From Epiperipatus broadwayi (taxonomy: Eukaryota > Onychophora > Udeonychophora > Euonychophora > Peripatidae), in assembly GCA_028023455.1 (NCBI GenBank), contig JAQFVV010012573.1, forward strand, positions 1,056,001-1,120,000: a stretch of 64,000 bases of DNA. The letters are read 5' to 3'. Below the pieces are notes generated by a model. It saw only the letters and a program-made list of their open reading frames with translations, was not told where the DNA came from and made no database searches. The translations under genes and the position numbers were made by a program. Positions 26,071 through 36,820 of the stretch are shown here, piece by piece; the first letter of the stretch is position 1, and every line of letters starts with the position of its first letter.

Positions 26071-28452
26071 ATGATGGAAAGTGATAATATAACCGATAAA
26101 ACTAAAAATAAAGTAAGCCCCGATCTCAGCATTCAACCCAACAATGCGGTCATCGGCCGTAAATTGTATAGCCTTAGATCTAATCTAAATGCATCTAAAC
26201 CACCCGTTACAACAAATAAAAACCCACAAATGAGTAAATCAAAAGAAAATTCCATTGCAAATATCAACAAAAGTTTAGAAAATATTCAACTTACCCCTAA
26301 TACAAACAATAGAATAAATATCTCGTCAAGCGAAACTATTGATACAAGCGAAAACCAATCATTACCTCTCCGAAGCCTTTACTCAACCACAGAAGATTAT
26401 AATGAGCAATTTCCTTTGCCCAACAATTCAATTAAAACTATATCTGGAAATAAACAAAATTACCAACAAAATGATACCGACGAAATTTTTAAAGTAAAAC
26501 ATTTTCCACCAGAGGTCGACAAAACCAGTACTGTGTCAGTACCGTTTGTCAACAGTAAATTTAAAAATAAAAAAGAAGAAATAAATTATAAAACTGATAA
26601 ATTTCATTCTAAAACAATCAAAGATTTTAGCTCAGAACAATCCATTGCTACATCAGCTAACGTGCAAGCTAAACCAATTACCTCAATATCAATATTGGAA
26701 AATCCCACTACGTACGCAAATATCGTAAGGTCAAAAAATTCTGAGAGCATCTCTGAAAATATTAAGGCCGATAATCTCAACGAATTATATTTGAATCTCA
26801 CAGAATTAGACATAGAAAAAGAATCAAACACGCAGGAAAATGTCTCTTTTAATATAAACAATATTAACGATGATATGTTCCTAGAAATAAACAATGAGTT
26901 CAACAAAACGATACCCAACTCTCTATATAAATCGTTTGCAAACTATTACAGCGATAAGTCTTTAATCTTAGCCATAACAAATCATCAATGTGCTTTATAT
27001 AAATTCCCTGTAGAACAACTCTACAGTCTAATCAATCAAAAGCAATTAGGCAGAGGCATTCACATGATCCTTAATCATCCCAATGACCGCTATGTGATCG
27101 TAGAGTTTAAAACGTGGGCAGACCAAATGAATTTTAAAAATAACTACAAATCTTTAGGAAATTATATACTATGCTCCATAGATATGAACCGTCCAGTTAC
27201 ACTATCTGGCAGAATTCAAAACTGCCTTGCCCACTTAAATGAACAAGAAATACAAGACATCCTTATTAATTATGGTTCAGTTAGCAAATTTAAACACCTA
27301 TTAAATCCTCACTTCGAAGATCAAATCCTGTCCAATACAGTTACCTTCACACTTACATTAAAGAAAAACATTATACCCACTGACATACCCACTATTATTA
27401 CAGCAAGAGGCTCTCCTATGGTTTTGACATTCAGAGGAGTACAACCACAATGTTTCTTCTGCCTTCAAAGAACACACCTCATTAAAGACTGTGCAGCAAG
27501 AATATGCACACACTGTGGTATTAAAATGAATAAATTCCACAAATGTCCTGGTAGACCTATTAACAAGTCCTTAAATAGACAATCATCACATAGGACTAAT
27601 TCAAACAGCAACCTCACAAACCCAGATATTCAGATTCAAATAAATCCTCCAACAAAACCTTCCACATCCAAAACTATATTTCAAAATGAAAATATTCAAG
27701 AAAGAACAAACGTCAACCTTTACACTAATAGTAGTAAATCAGAGAACCAAACAACAACAAATACTGCTCCTAAACCAATCACGCAAACTAATAATACTCA
27801 AGATCAAACATTCGAAACAACTTATACTAATCCCCAAGAAATAATATTAGGTCAAACTCTTTCTACAAAAGAAGATAATATGACCAAACCATCTAAAGAG
27901 AACAAGATAAACCCAGGCGATGAAGAAAATACACTCAAAAAATGTCAAAACAATTCTTCCAATATAACTCCTAACCAGCTTAAAACAACTGATAACAACC
28001 CTAAACAGAGTGAACCACAAACTAACTGCAATTCTTCAACTCCTGCAAGAATTAACCTACCAGACGAAAAGATCCATCAAACACCCAACCCGAAAGTCAG
28101 CATGATCGAAGATTCACAACTGTTACAGCAAACAGAGAATGTCTCAAGTCTAAAATTCGAACAAAAATCTTATGACAATAAAATAACACTACTATCAAAA
28201 GAACAGGAAAAGGAAAACAACACTAATCAACTTCAAAATCCTCAAAAAATTGACACAACAAATACCCAAAATACAATTAAGAAAATTAAAAGAAAATCAA
28301 TTCGCTCAGATAAATCAAGCTCTGATGATGACAGCTCCCACCCGGTACTTTACTCACCACCCCCCTCTAACAAACAAATCTCCGATAAATCCAACTCAAA
28401 GCTTCACAAATCCATAGAAAAAAGAGGAAAACCATGGATCTTACAACCTTAG
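26071..28452 (+). CDS. Retrotransposon ORF1 protein with zinc knuckles
   Basis: A 793-residue Gag-like RNA-binding protein expected to coat the element RNA and form the ribonucleoprotein. The first 270 or so residues are polar, low-complexity and rich in N, S, T and K. Residues about 290-450 form the only globular-looking part, which may be an RRM-like fold. A CX2CX4HX4C knuckle (CFFC...H...C) follows at about 461-474, then a second Cys/His cluster (CTHC...H-K-C) at about 478-491. The remainder is a long N/T/Q/K-rich disordered tail with a basic end. The start at 26071 begins MMESDN and is the first ATG after the 5' UTR. It overlaps the next ORF by 19 nt. No stop or frameshift is seen. Confidence 0.88.
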   Translation: MMESDNITDKTKNKVSPDLSIQPNNAVIGRKLYSLRSNLNASKPPVTTNKNPQMSKSKENSIANINKSLENIQLTPNTNNRINISSSETIDTSENQSLPLRSLYSTTEDYNEQFPLPNNSIKTISGNKQNYQQNDTDEIFKVKHFPPEVDKTSTVSVPFVNSKFKNKKEEINYKTDKFHSKTIKDFSSEQSIATSANVQAKPITSISILENPTTYANIVRSKNSESISENIKADNLNELYLNLTELDIEKESNTQENVSFNINNINDDMFLEINNEFNKTIPNSLYKSFANYYSDKSLILAITNHQCALYKFPVEQLYSLINQKQLGRGIHMILNHPNDRYVIVEFKTWADQMNFKNNYKSLGNYILCSIDMNRPVTLSGRIQNCLAHLNEQEIQDILINYGSVSKFKHLLNPHFEDQILSNTVTFTLTLKKNIIPTDIPTIITARGSPMVLTFRGVQPQCFFCLQRTHLIKDCAARICTHCGIKMNKFHKCPGRPINKSLNRQSSHRTNSNSNLTNPDIQIQINPPTKPSTSKTIFQNENIQERTNVNLYTNSSKSENQTTTNTAPKPITQTNNTQDQTFETTYTNPQEIILGQTLSTKEDNMTKPSKENKINPGDEENTLKKCQNNSSNITPNQLKTTDNNPKQSEPQTNCNSSTPARINLPDEKIHQTPNPKVSMIEDSQLLQQTENVSSLKFEQKSYDNKITLLSKEQEKENNTNQLQNPQKIDTTNTQNTIKKIKRKSIRSDKSSSDDDSSHPVLYSPPPSNKQISDKSNSKLHKSIEKRGKPWILQP

Positions 28453-28667
28453 ATACCATTGATTCTCCCGATGAATCTCAGACAGATTACTCTACTCCAT
28501 CAGACACCGAAGACTTCATGGATGCGATTCCTCAACCAACAAATATATCACCAAGCCATCTACAAGTTCAATCACAAGTCTCTGACTGCCTAACAACATC
28601 AGACCTCATTAATATAGAGATGTCCCACATTCACTTGGATCACTTTGCTGAGGACGGTTTGGATTAA
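28434..28667 (+). CDS. Small acidic ORF between ORF1 and ORF2
   Basis: A 77-residue acidic, Ser/Thr-rich peptide (MDLTTLDTIDSPDE... ending AEDGLD) with no recognised domain. Its ATG lies inside the end of ORF1 in another frame (19-nt overlap). It is in the same frame as ORF2; a single TAA at 28665-28667 and two further codons separate them. It could be a separate product made by termination-reinitiation after ORF1, an N-terminal extension of ORF2 reached by stop readthrough, or a natural fusion broken by one recent mutation. Nothing in the sequence decides between these. Confidence 0.5.
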   Translation: MDLTTLDTIDSPDESQTDYSTPSDTEDFMDAIPQPTNISPSHLQVQSQVSDCLTTSDLINIEMSHIHLDHFAEDGLD

Positions 28668-28673
28668 TCTATC

Positions 28674-31600
28674 ATGTTCTGCAAAATAGCTGGCATAAAC
28701 ATTCGCGGCATCAACTCAATCGATAGAGTTCTTGCTATTAAAAACTGGCTCTCACTCTGCTCCCCACATATACTTCTTATGGGCGAAACCAAACATCACT
28801 ATAAGACTGACCATAAAATAATATCTCTTCTCTCCTCTCTCGGATTTACTAGATTTTCCATCGGCCATTCAGCTTCAGGTGGAGTCGGTATTCTTCTTAG
28901 CAAATCAGCACCACCAAAAAGTTTCAACATTCTATTCCTAGATGCCAATATTATTATTATAGAAATAGATTATTGGGGTTATCCGATCATCATAGCTTAT
29001 ATTTATACAGCCAAAGACACCTCTCAATATCTAAAAATAGTTCATATCCTAAATGCCATCAACGCTAGCAGAGCCTCCCCTACCATTCTTCTCGGAGACT
29101 TTAACACCACCTACAATGACTTCAACAAGAGATTTTTGCATCTAATAAATCGCAGATTAATGTGTGGAGAGGGCTTCTTCCCACCCGAAGCCTACTCTTT
29201 CTATACTAAAACTAAAAAGTCCCTAATTGATCTGGTTTACTACACCCCAGACCTCCATTTCAACCTTGATGCAGCCTTAACCCCTGTTGCTTTCTCCGAT
29301 CATATGGCTCTGATCTTACAACTCACGCCTATCTCAATCCCTACACCTATAGATGGACCTGGAAAAACCATGCGCATGATCACCCAATCAAACATGACCG
29401 AAGCGATAGTGTCTGAGTCATACATCTATTTCCAGAAAATAAACATCCTTTCCCTCCCTGCTGAGGAGGGCTGGTTTTCCTTCATCGGAATTCTTCAGTC
29501 CATATTAAATCACCACACCAGGAAAATCAAAGGACCAAATGGTCTTCTAAATGACCTAACAGACATTAATATACAACTTCAAGCATCACAGCAAAATTTC
29601 ACAAATACAGAAAAAATTATCTTCCTTAAAAACCTCTACAAAATCAAGCAAAAATCCCTTGCAGAATATATTTCCATCAGAAGAGCCAAATGCTTCTTAG
29701 CACAACAACACTGCTGGACGAGAGACTACCTCAGATGGGCACTGGGTTACAATAAAAAACAAATCACTCCCACATCCATTTATACTAATGGTACCAATCT
29801 CATTGGCTATCCAATGATGCAGCACATCAGCAAACAATTCTGCCAATTAATGCAAAAAGATGGAGCCCCTCCAGTAAACAGCTGGTTGGATGCTGGAGAC
29901 CCCAGCGAACATGGCATCACAGAAATCCAAATTAAAAAGAAGATATCATCACTCCCTGACAGCATTCATCCTGGCCTTCACGGCATCCCAAATTTCCTTC
30001 TCAAACACCTCAGTCAATTCACTGTTCCAATTATTAAAAAAATGATAGATCACCTAGCTTCTGGCTACAGAAACATAGCAGATCTTTACCCTGTGGCACT
30101 TGTGCCTTTTATTAAAAAAGCAAAACCACTAAACGACATTAACAGTATCCGACCAATATCCATGACCCCACTGCTTATCAAGATTATAGAGTCAGTCATT
30201 AAGGACCAAATCCAACCTCAAATTCTTAGCAATATCTCGCCAAACCAATACGGAAAAAAGGGATCATCAACCTCGCATGCTATGTCCAATATAACTGCAC
30301 TGTTCAATCATATCAGAGTACATCGTAAATCCAAACCTATTGCCGTCCAACTGGATGTTGCAGCAGCATTCGATTCAGTACAGATCAACACCCTTCTGGA
30401 TATTCTGATGGAATACGACATTCCAGCTGCAATTGTTCAGATTATCAGCAATCTGCTCAACAACAGAGAGATTTTTCTCTCTCTTGATGGCAAGATCACT
30501 CCAGGTTTCAAGCCATACAAGTCGATCCCTCAAGGATCTCCGCTCAGTGCCCTTTTCTTCACAGCATACATCAACCCTCTTCTGGTGGATATAGAAAAAA
30601 ACCTCCCTGGAATATTCCTTCCTTCTCTCAATAAAGATTTCAATGTATTCGCATACATAGATGACATCATGGTTGTGCTTCCCACCATTAAATATCTTCC
30701 CCATCTCATGAAAATCTTAAACAGAAATACAGTGAAACTTGGCCTACAAATAAATTTTAACAAATCTTCCATCTGGAAGATAATGTCTGGTAAACAAATC
30801 AACTCTTCCTTTTCTGCTAAACCACAAAGATACCTTGGCTTCCCAATCTTCAAACCTCCAACTGCAATGGCAAGAATGATTCAAGATGCAATCCTCCAAT
30901 CAACTGAAGCCATCACCACTTCACTCTCTAGAGTATACCTTTCATTATATGGAAAGGTTAGCCTCCTCAACATGATCATAATGCCAAAAATCTCATATTA
31001 TCTTCCATTCATTAAAATCACTAAACAGTTTCAAAATAAAATTAACCGATTATGCACCAAACTTCTCTGGAGAGGAAGGACTGTTGCCAGTAGCTTGCGA
31101 GGTCTCCAACGACCCCGCAGGTTCAATGGACTGTCATTCCACTCAATACAGGCAATCATTTTACAAAAAACTCACAATATTCTACATAATCTGATCCTCT
31201 CCTATGGATACTCCAACATTATGAAAAAAATTACACCAACTGATCGTCCCCCGCCCTTTTCCAGTTCATGGATATCATTGCTAATAGATCATCTACAACT
31301 TTATAACCCGACGATGTCCTCTAACCTTAACCAAAAAATCACTTTGTGGGAAGCATACAATCTAATCAACTATAATCAACAACCCATTAAAACCAGCCTA
31401 AAAATAACCAACCAAAGACTCATTACACACTTCAAAAGATGGAGCCTTGAACCCAAATTCCTGGACTTCATCATTAAAATTAATCTTGATGCGCTTCCCA
31501 CAAATTGGTTTCTTTATCACCGAAGAGGTTTTACTAGCATTGACCCTATATGTGGTTTATGTGCTCGTGAAGATGAAACCACAGACCATATTATACACCG

Positions 31601-31901
31601 CTGTCCAAGACTTAAAATACTGAAAGATATAATCATAATCAATTCTTACATAAGATCTGAAATGATTTTCTCACTTGAAAATGCCATTAATAGTGGAACT
31701 TTTTCAATAATAAGGCTCTCTATCTTTGTCCTTTATTCCATATGGATAGTGAGATGCAAAACTCTCATGGAATTACCCCCGCCACAAATCATACCATTGT
31801 TTTACCAGACTCTCAAAAAAATCAAGAAACGTGATCAGCTCCTTGCCTCCAGTAAAGTCTTTGACGACACCTGGTCTCTAACCGCTCTATCCTTTTCCTG
31901 A
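28674..31901 (+). CDS. Retrotransposon ORF2: endonuclease and reverse transcriptase
   Basis: A 1,075-residue polyprotein that nicks target DNA and reverse-transcribes the element RNA at the nick. The N-terminal endonuclease/exonuclease/phosphatase domain (about 1-225) has N9 (GINIRG), E38 (GETK), a YIYTA strand, GDFNT near 141 and SDH near 208; these are the expected metal and catalytic residues. The reverse transcriptase (about 440-770) shows IRPISMTPLLIKIIE, NQYG, LDVAAAFDS near 560, IPQGSPLSALFF, AYIDD near 658 and a KSS plus YLGFP segment. YIDD replaces the commoner YADD/FADD but keeps both aspartates. A C-terminal CX2CX8HX4C motif (CGLC...DHIIHRC) lies near 960-977. Length and order fit L1/Tx1-type elements. 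The frame is fully open. Confidence 0.93.
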   Translation: MFCKIAGINIRGINSIDRVLAIKNWLSLCSPHILLMGETKHHYKTDHKIISLLSSLGFTRFSIGHSASGGVGILLSKSAPPKSFNILFLDANIIIIEIDYWGYPIIIAYIYTAKDTSQYLKIVHILNAINASRASPTILLGDFNTTYNDFNKRFLHLINRRLMCGEGFFPPEAYSFYTKTKKSLIDLVYYTPDLHFNLDAALTPVAFSDHMALILQLTPISIPTPIDGPGKTMRMITQSNMTEAIVSESYIYFQKINILSLPAEEGWFSFIGILQSILNHHTRKIKGPNGLLNDLTDINIQLQASQQNFTNTEKIIFLKNLYKIKQKSLAEYISIRRAKCFLAQQHCWTRDYLRWALGYNKKQITPTSIYTNGTNLIGYPMMQHISKQFCQLMQKDGAPPVNSWLDAGDPSEHGITEIQIKKKISSLPDSIHPGLHGIPNFLLKHLSQFTVPIIKKMIDHLASGYRNIADLYPVALVPFIKKAKPLNDINSIRPISMTPLLIKIIESVIKDQIQPQILSNISPNQYGKKGSSTSHAMSNITALFNHIRVHRKSKPIAVQLDVAAAFDSVQINTLLDILMEYDIPAAIVQIISNLLNNREIFLSLDGKITPGFKPYKSIPQGSPLSALFFTAYINPLLVDIEKNLPGIFLPSLNKDFNVFAYIDDIMVVLPTIKYLPHLMKILNRNTVKLGLQINFNKSSIWKIMSGKQINSSFSAKPQRYLGFPIFKPPTAMARMIQDAILQSTEAITTSLSRVYLSLYGKVSLLNMIIMPKISYYLPFIKITKQFQNKINRLCTKLLWRGRTVASSLRGLQRPRRFNGLSFHSIQAIILQKTHNILHNLILSYGYSNIMKKITPTDRPPPFSSSWISLLIDHLQLYNPTMSSNLNQKITLWEAYNLINYNQQPIKTSLKITNQRLITHFKRWSLEPKFLDFIIKINLDALPTNWFLYHRRGFTSIDPICGLCAREDETTDHIIHRCPRLKILKDIIIINSYIRSEMIFSLENAINSGTFSIIRLSIFVLYSIWIVRCKTLMELPPPQIIPLFYQTLKKIKKRDQLLASSKVFDDTWSLTALSFS

Positions 31902-32202
31902 TTGTCAACTCCCACCTACCCAGAATTCTAGAATAGACAATATTAAAAAGAAAATAGTCGTGTTATTAAAAAAAAAAAAAAAAAAAAAGCTAATAACATT
32001 CATCAAGTTCTCAGTTTCTCATATTCTACACAAACCCTTCATTATACCTAACCACATAAGTGTATAACAACTACTAACTAACATATTCTAGCCATATGTT
32101 AATCAGAACTTTTTATAATATTATTGTACAATTTATTCATTAACTTATCCATTATCAAAATGTAATCACTATTTATTACTAATAAAATTTTTTGTTGAAA
32201 TG
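31902..32202 (+). other. 3' UTR of the non-LTR element
   Basis: About 300 bp after the ORF2 stop. It holds an A run (about 31969-31988) and an AATAAA near 32181, and ends TTTTTTGTTGAAATG directly before the target-site duplication. The 3' end would be the recognition site for the element's own reverse transcriptase. Confidence 0.7.
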
Positions 32203-32219
32203 AAAAAAACTACAAAATA
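32203..32219. repeat. Target-site duplication, right copy (17 bp)
   Basis: Identical to 25915-25931. It lies within the PLE-derived foldback, showing that the non-LTR element inserted after the foldback formed. Confidence 0.92.
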
Positions 32220-32889
32220 AAATATTTAAACTAAACATTACCTACAATTCTACTTTCTCCCATTCACCCTTAATATTAAAAAAAAAACAAACTTTTAAAT
32301 AAGTTAACTGCTTCAGAATCATATATTTTTAACAACAAAGATTTCTTAATTATTCTTTTAATTTCATTTCTCTCAAAGAAGACAACCTTAGTTTCATCAA
32401 AATTAATAATGTGACCTGCATCTTTTGCATGAATATCTAAGGCAGGACTAAGATATTTATTTCTAACCCTACTTTTATGTATCTTCATTCTTTTATTTAA
32501 ACTCTTTTACAAGGATATATAAGGCAGCAGAACTAAAATAAAAGTAGGGTTAGAAATAAATATCTTAGTTCTGCTTTATTATCCATGTAAAAGATACAGA
32601 CCACATTATTAATTTTGATGAAACTAAAATTGTCTTCTTTGAAGAATCAAAGAATCTTTATTGTTAAAATTTATGATTCTGAAGCAGTTAATTTATTTAA
32701 AAGTTCTTTTAATATTAAAGGTGTATGGAATAAGTGGAATTGTGGGTAATGGTTAGTTTAAATATGTTGTTATTTTGTAGTTCTTTACACTTGAGAAGTC
32801 TGCTTGTAGCAGTAAAACCATGGATAGTCTTTTAGAGTTTATTTTCTTGGCTAGTCTGGTTGAGTTGTGACTTTGGGGTAATTTTGATT
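32220..32889. mobile_element. Penelope-like element 3'-end foldback (right part)
   Basis: Two inverted arms meet near 32491-32540. The minus-strand arm (32490 to 32220, continued at 25931-25813) and the plus-strand arm (32541-32889) each start in the C-terminal coding part of a PLE and run outward into its 3' UTR. The arms are about 80% alike by eye. Head-to-head 5'-truncated copies like this are a known habit of Penelope-like elements. TA repeats follow directly at 32919. Confidence 0.65.
32276..32488 (-). pseudogene. Penelope-like endonuclease C-terminus (GIY-YIG type)
   Basis: A 70-residue open stretch on the minus strand: residues HAKDAGHIINFDETKVV followed by ER...IKKSL-LLKIYDSE and LFKS. 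Penelope-like GIY-YIG endonucleases end with a similar ALxxHxxxxGHxIDFDxxxVL...ExxxxxRxxxEALxI pattern. The catalytic GIY and YIG motifs lie further upstream and are missing, so this is a 5'-truncated fragment. The same segment is repeated on the plus strand at about 32541-32715, with a stop. Homology is inferred from the motif pattern only. Confidence 0.55.
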
Positions 32890-32918
32890 ATATATTGACT
32901 AGTTTAGCTTTATGCTTT

Positions 32919-33959
<1,041 letters not shown>

Positions 33960-34400
33960 TAGTTTAATATTATATAAATGTTAAACTTAAGTCGGGAGTG
34001 AATGGCTATATAGATTTGTAAAGTTATATTAGGGGAGGGTAATCTTAGGTTATTTGTTTCGTAGTTAAATTAGGTCAATGTATTGGATATATTGGTGTAA
34101 TTAGTAGATGTAGTACGAGATTCGCTATGGGCAGAATCGCTGTATACGCCACACACTTCTGTTTTGCCTTTGGATGGGATTGTAAGTCGGCAAAAAGGGA
34201 CTGCCATCCCTTCCTATGGAGTTTTTTTTTATTGTTCTTCTTGCCCGACAGACGTCACATTTCTGTTCTGGGTGAGAAACAATTTCTTCTCTTAACCTTT
34301 TGTGCTGCCGTATTTGTGTTACATTGAATGCATCGATATATCAGATGGATTGACGTTGGTTTGACTGCGAACTTTTGACTTAAGGTTAAATAAGGATAGA
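33960..34400. other. Less AT-rich, CpG-containing block of unknown origin
   Basis: This block has clearly more G, C and CpG than its flanks (TACGAGATTCGC, GTATACGCC, GACAGACGTCAC). A 66-codon open frame (34127-34327, plus) has no recognisable domain. It could be a retroelement 5' region, a transcribed exon or promoter, or an unannotated repeat. I cannot choose among these. Confidence 0.25.
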
Positions 34401-35029
34401 ATATTTTCTTTCAAATGCAAATCTATGTAGTCTATTCATACTCAACCCTCTAAATAAAAATGCATTAAATTTAAGCTGGGTATAGATGCTTGCATGGATT
34501 CGTTATCGGTCAATTATGTTTTTCATTTTCATATTTGATCAAAATATATAGACATTCGGTAAATAATGTTTCCTTATAGTGAGTATCTAAAATGTATTTA
34601 TTCAGATGTCTTTTAAGTTATTGGTGTCAATGCGGCATCTTATGATGAATGCTATTGGGTTTCTTATACATTTTCCTCTGCAATTCCACCAATGATTTTA
34701 TATTTTGATCGTTTATGTTTATTTTGAAATGTTTTTGACCGTGTAATCTATGTAACCGATCTATACTCAACGTTATAAAACAAACTTTTATAAATCCATC
34801 TGTGCGAACTTATAATAGTATAAAAATTAAAATGTAAATTAAAATCTAAAAATAAAAGTTAAAAATAATGTTAAATGTTAAAGTAAACATACTAAAATAA
34901 TAATGTTAAATTATATATATATATATATGCATAAATAAGTGTTTGTGTGTATAATTACTGGCAGTGGCTTATTTTATTATTTTTTTTTAAAAAAATATTC
35001 TTAAAAAAGAATTTATAAAATATAAATCT

Positions 35030-35120
35030 CTGCTATTCCACTGAGCTAGTGACAATGGCTAATGACCGAATCAACCAATATAAAATAAATAAATTTTTTT
35101 TTGAACTTACGTATCTGCCT
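35030..35120 (-). repeat. tRNA-like A-box sequence, possible SINE relic
   Basis: The minus strand reads ACTAGCTCAGTGGAATAGCAGAG at about 35057-35033, which contains a perfect tRNA A-box (TAGCTCAGTGG). No convincing B box or acceptor stem pairs with it, so a tRNA-derived SINE head is the likeliest reading. Confidence 0.3.
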
Positions 35121-35204
35121 ACTATATAAATTTTTCTAGGTTCAAATGCCTAGATGGCGCCCTTGTAGTGCAGATTATGTTAATTCAATTTCCGGATCAT
35201 TATA

Positions 35205-35757
35205 ATATATATATCATCAACCATTATCAATCCACTACATGATGAAGGTCTCTCCAAGTTCAATCCATCTTCTCCAATCTTTAGCTTCACTTCTCCACAT
35301 CACCCTTGCACACTTTCTTATTTTATACATCCATCTCACATGTGATCTCATTCTGGTTTTTTTTTTACAATTTCTAGGAATCCAGTTTAAGATTTAAATT
35401 GTGCATTTATTATCATCTCTTCTAAAAATATGTCCAGTCCAATTCCACTTCAGTCTTTTAATTTTTTCAATGAAGTCAATAACACCTGTTTGTTCTCTTA
35501 CACATATATTGCATTTTCGATCTCTTCTTGTTACTCCCAACATGCATTTCTCCATACTTCTTTGAGTGGTTTAAAATCTCTGTATTGCTTTTTTATTAAG
35601 TGTCCAAGTCTCAGATCCATAAGTAAGAACTGGTACAACACATTTATTAAAAAACTTTTTTTTCAAACACATAGACATATTTGCTTTCAGTATCAAATTA
35701 TTTCTACCAAAAGCACTCCAACCAAGTTTAATTCTATGAATAGGATTCATAGATAGA
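35205..35757 (-). pseudogene. RTE retrotransposon 3' fragment
   Basis: Read on the minus strand, it matches the last 550 bp of the RTE copy at 39.75-40.3 kb, block by block. Shared blocks include TTGGTTGGAGTGCTTTTGG, ACTTATGGATCTGAGAC, AGAAGTATGGAGAAATGCATG, a GGAGAGACCTTCATC-type block and the ATAATGGTTGATGATA end. It is a 5'-truncated insertion, as is usual for RTE, with frameshifts. Less decayed than the 1.9-kb relic. Confidence 0.8.
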
Positions 35758-36278
35758 TTGTCTAATATTATTTTGATAGAATAGTATCATAAATAGATAG
35801 TTTTTTTGCTAATTGAGAGTGACTTACAATTCATATTTAGATTCTACAAGTGACTTTTAGTTATAGCAAGTGCTATCTGCTATACACATATTGAGCTACG
35901 AGTTATCATAAAGAATTTCAACATATTTCTCTGGGAATTCAAATTTTGACCAGTATGAAAGCAAGTGGCTTTCTTTTAGAATCTGTCTAAATTTTTGGTT
36001 GAACTGCCATAGTATTTATAGAAAATATTTAAAAATGTACCAAATTGATAACAGCATTAAAATATAATATTTTTTATTTTTAAGACAATTGTTAATTATC
36101 TTAAATTTAATAGTAATAGTAACAAGTCAGATGTCACATGACTTATATATAGCTTGCACTTACTAATATGTAAAATTAAGAGCATGCTAATAGTTCTAAG
36201 CAAGCTTTTTTTTTTTTTATTTATGATAAATGCTACTACATGATAAATGCTACTACAAGAGAAGGCATTCAAATCATG

Positions 36279-36334
36279 GTCCCCATCCCCAGACTGGTTT
36301 CGACCTATGGGTCTCTTCAGTGAGGAGTTGGGAC
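36279..36334 (-). ncRNA. Hammerhead ribozyme, type I (minus-strand copy)
   Basis: Mirror of the 36821 copy with the same intact core: CTGAAGA (36320-36314), stem II GACC/GGTC with a CATA loop, then GAAA. Stem I also pairs. Stem III reads ACC-AGT instead of ACC-GGT, giving one C-A mismatch next to the GTC cleavage triplet, so activity may be weaker. Transcribed from the minus strand, this is the copy bracketed by direct repeats. Confidence 0.7.
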
Positions 36335-36820
36335 ATTAGATCTAAAAAACCAACTCAAGCAAAGCATTTATCTAAAAGATAATTGTTGGAAGAAGATATG
36401 AAACTTTTAGACATCTACATGTCTTTAAAGTCAGCTCTCCAACTGAAAAAATCATATGGGCCTGAACTTAATTCAGATACTCCATATATTAGTAGGCTTA
36501 GCTCTTTAATTTAGCTAAAGCCACAACAGCAAAATAATAATAGTAATAGTAACAAGTCAGATGTCACATGACTTATATATAGCTTGCACTTACTAATATG
36601 TAAAATTAAGAGCGTGCTAATAGCTCTAAGCAAGCTTTAGCTAAATTAAAGAGCTAAGCCTACTAATATATGGAGTATCTGAATTAAGTTCAGGCCCATA
36701 TGATTTTTTCAGTTGGAGAGCTGACTTTAAAGACATGTAGATGTCTAAAAGTTTCAGATCTTCTTCCAACAATTATCTTTTAGATAAATGCTTTGCTTGA
36801 GTTGGTTTTTTAGATCTAAT

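Larger units (their letters stand above)
25932..32202 (+). mobile_element. Full-length L1/Tx1-like non-LTR retrotransposon
   Basis: This 6,271-bp element is bounded by a perfect 17-bp target-site duplication. It starts CTTCCGCTTTTGGCAGCC and ends TTTTTTGTTGAAATG, with no terminal poly(A). Order: 5' UTR (25932-26070), ORF1 with zinc knuckles, a small middle ORF, ORF2 with apurinic-type endonuclease, reverse transcriptase and a C-terminal CCHC motif, then a 300-bp 3' UTR with an A run at about 31969-31988 and AATAAA near 32181. Base use (C-rich third positions, few stops) differs sharply from the surrounding AT-rich DNA. All frames are open, so it looks young and possibly active. Clade placement within L1/Tx1 is inferred from domain order, not from a tree. 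Confidence 0.92.

Noticed and set aside
26604-26918. Minus-strand open frames inside the non-LTR element (also 27358-27540, 30375-30704, 30530-30853)
   Set aside because: Shadows of ORF1 and ORF2 on the opposite strand; no domain of their own.
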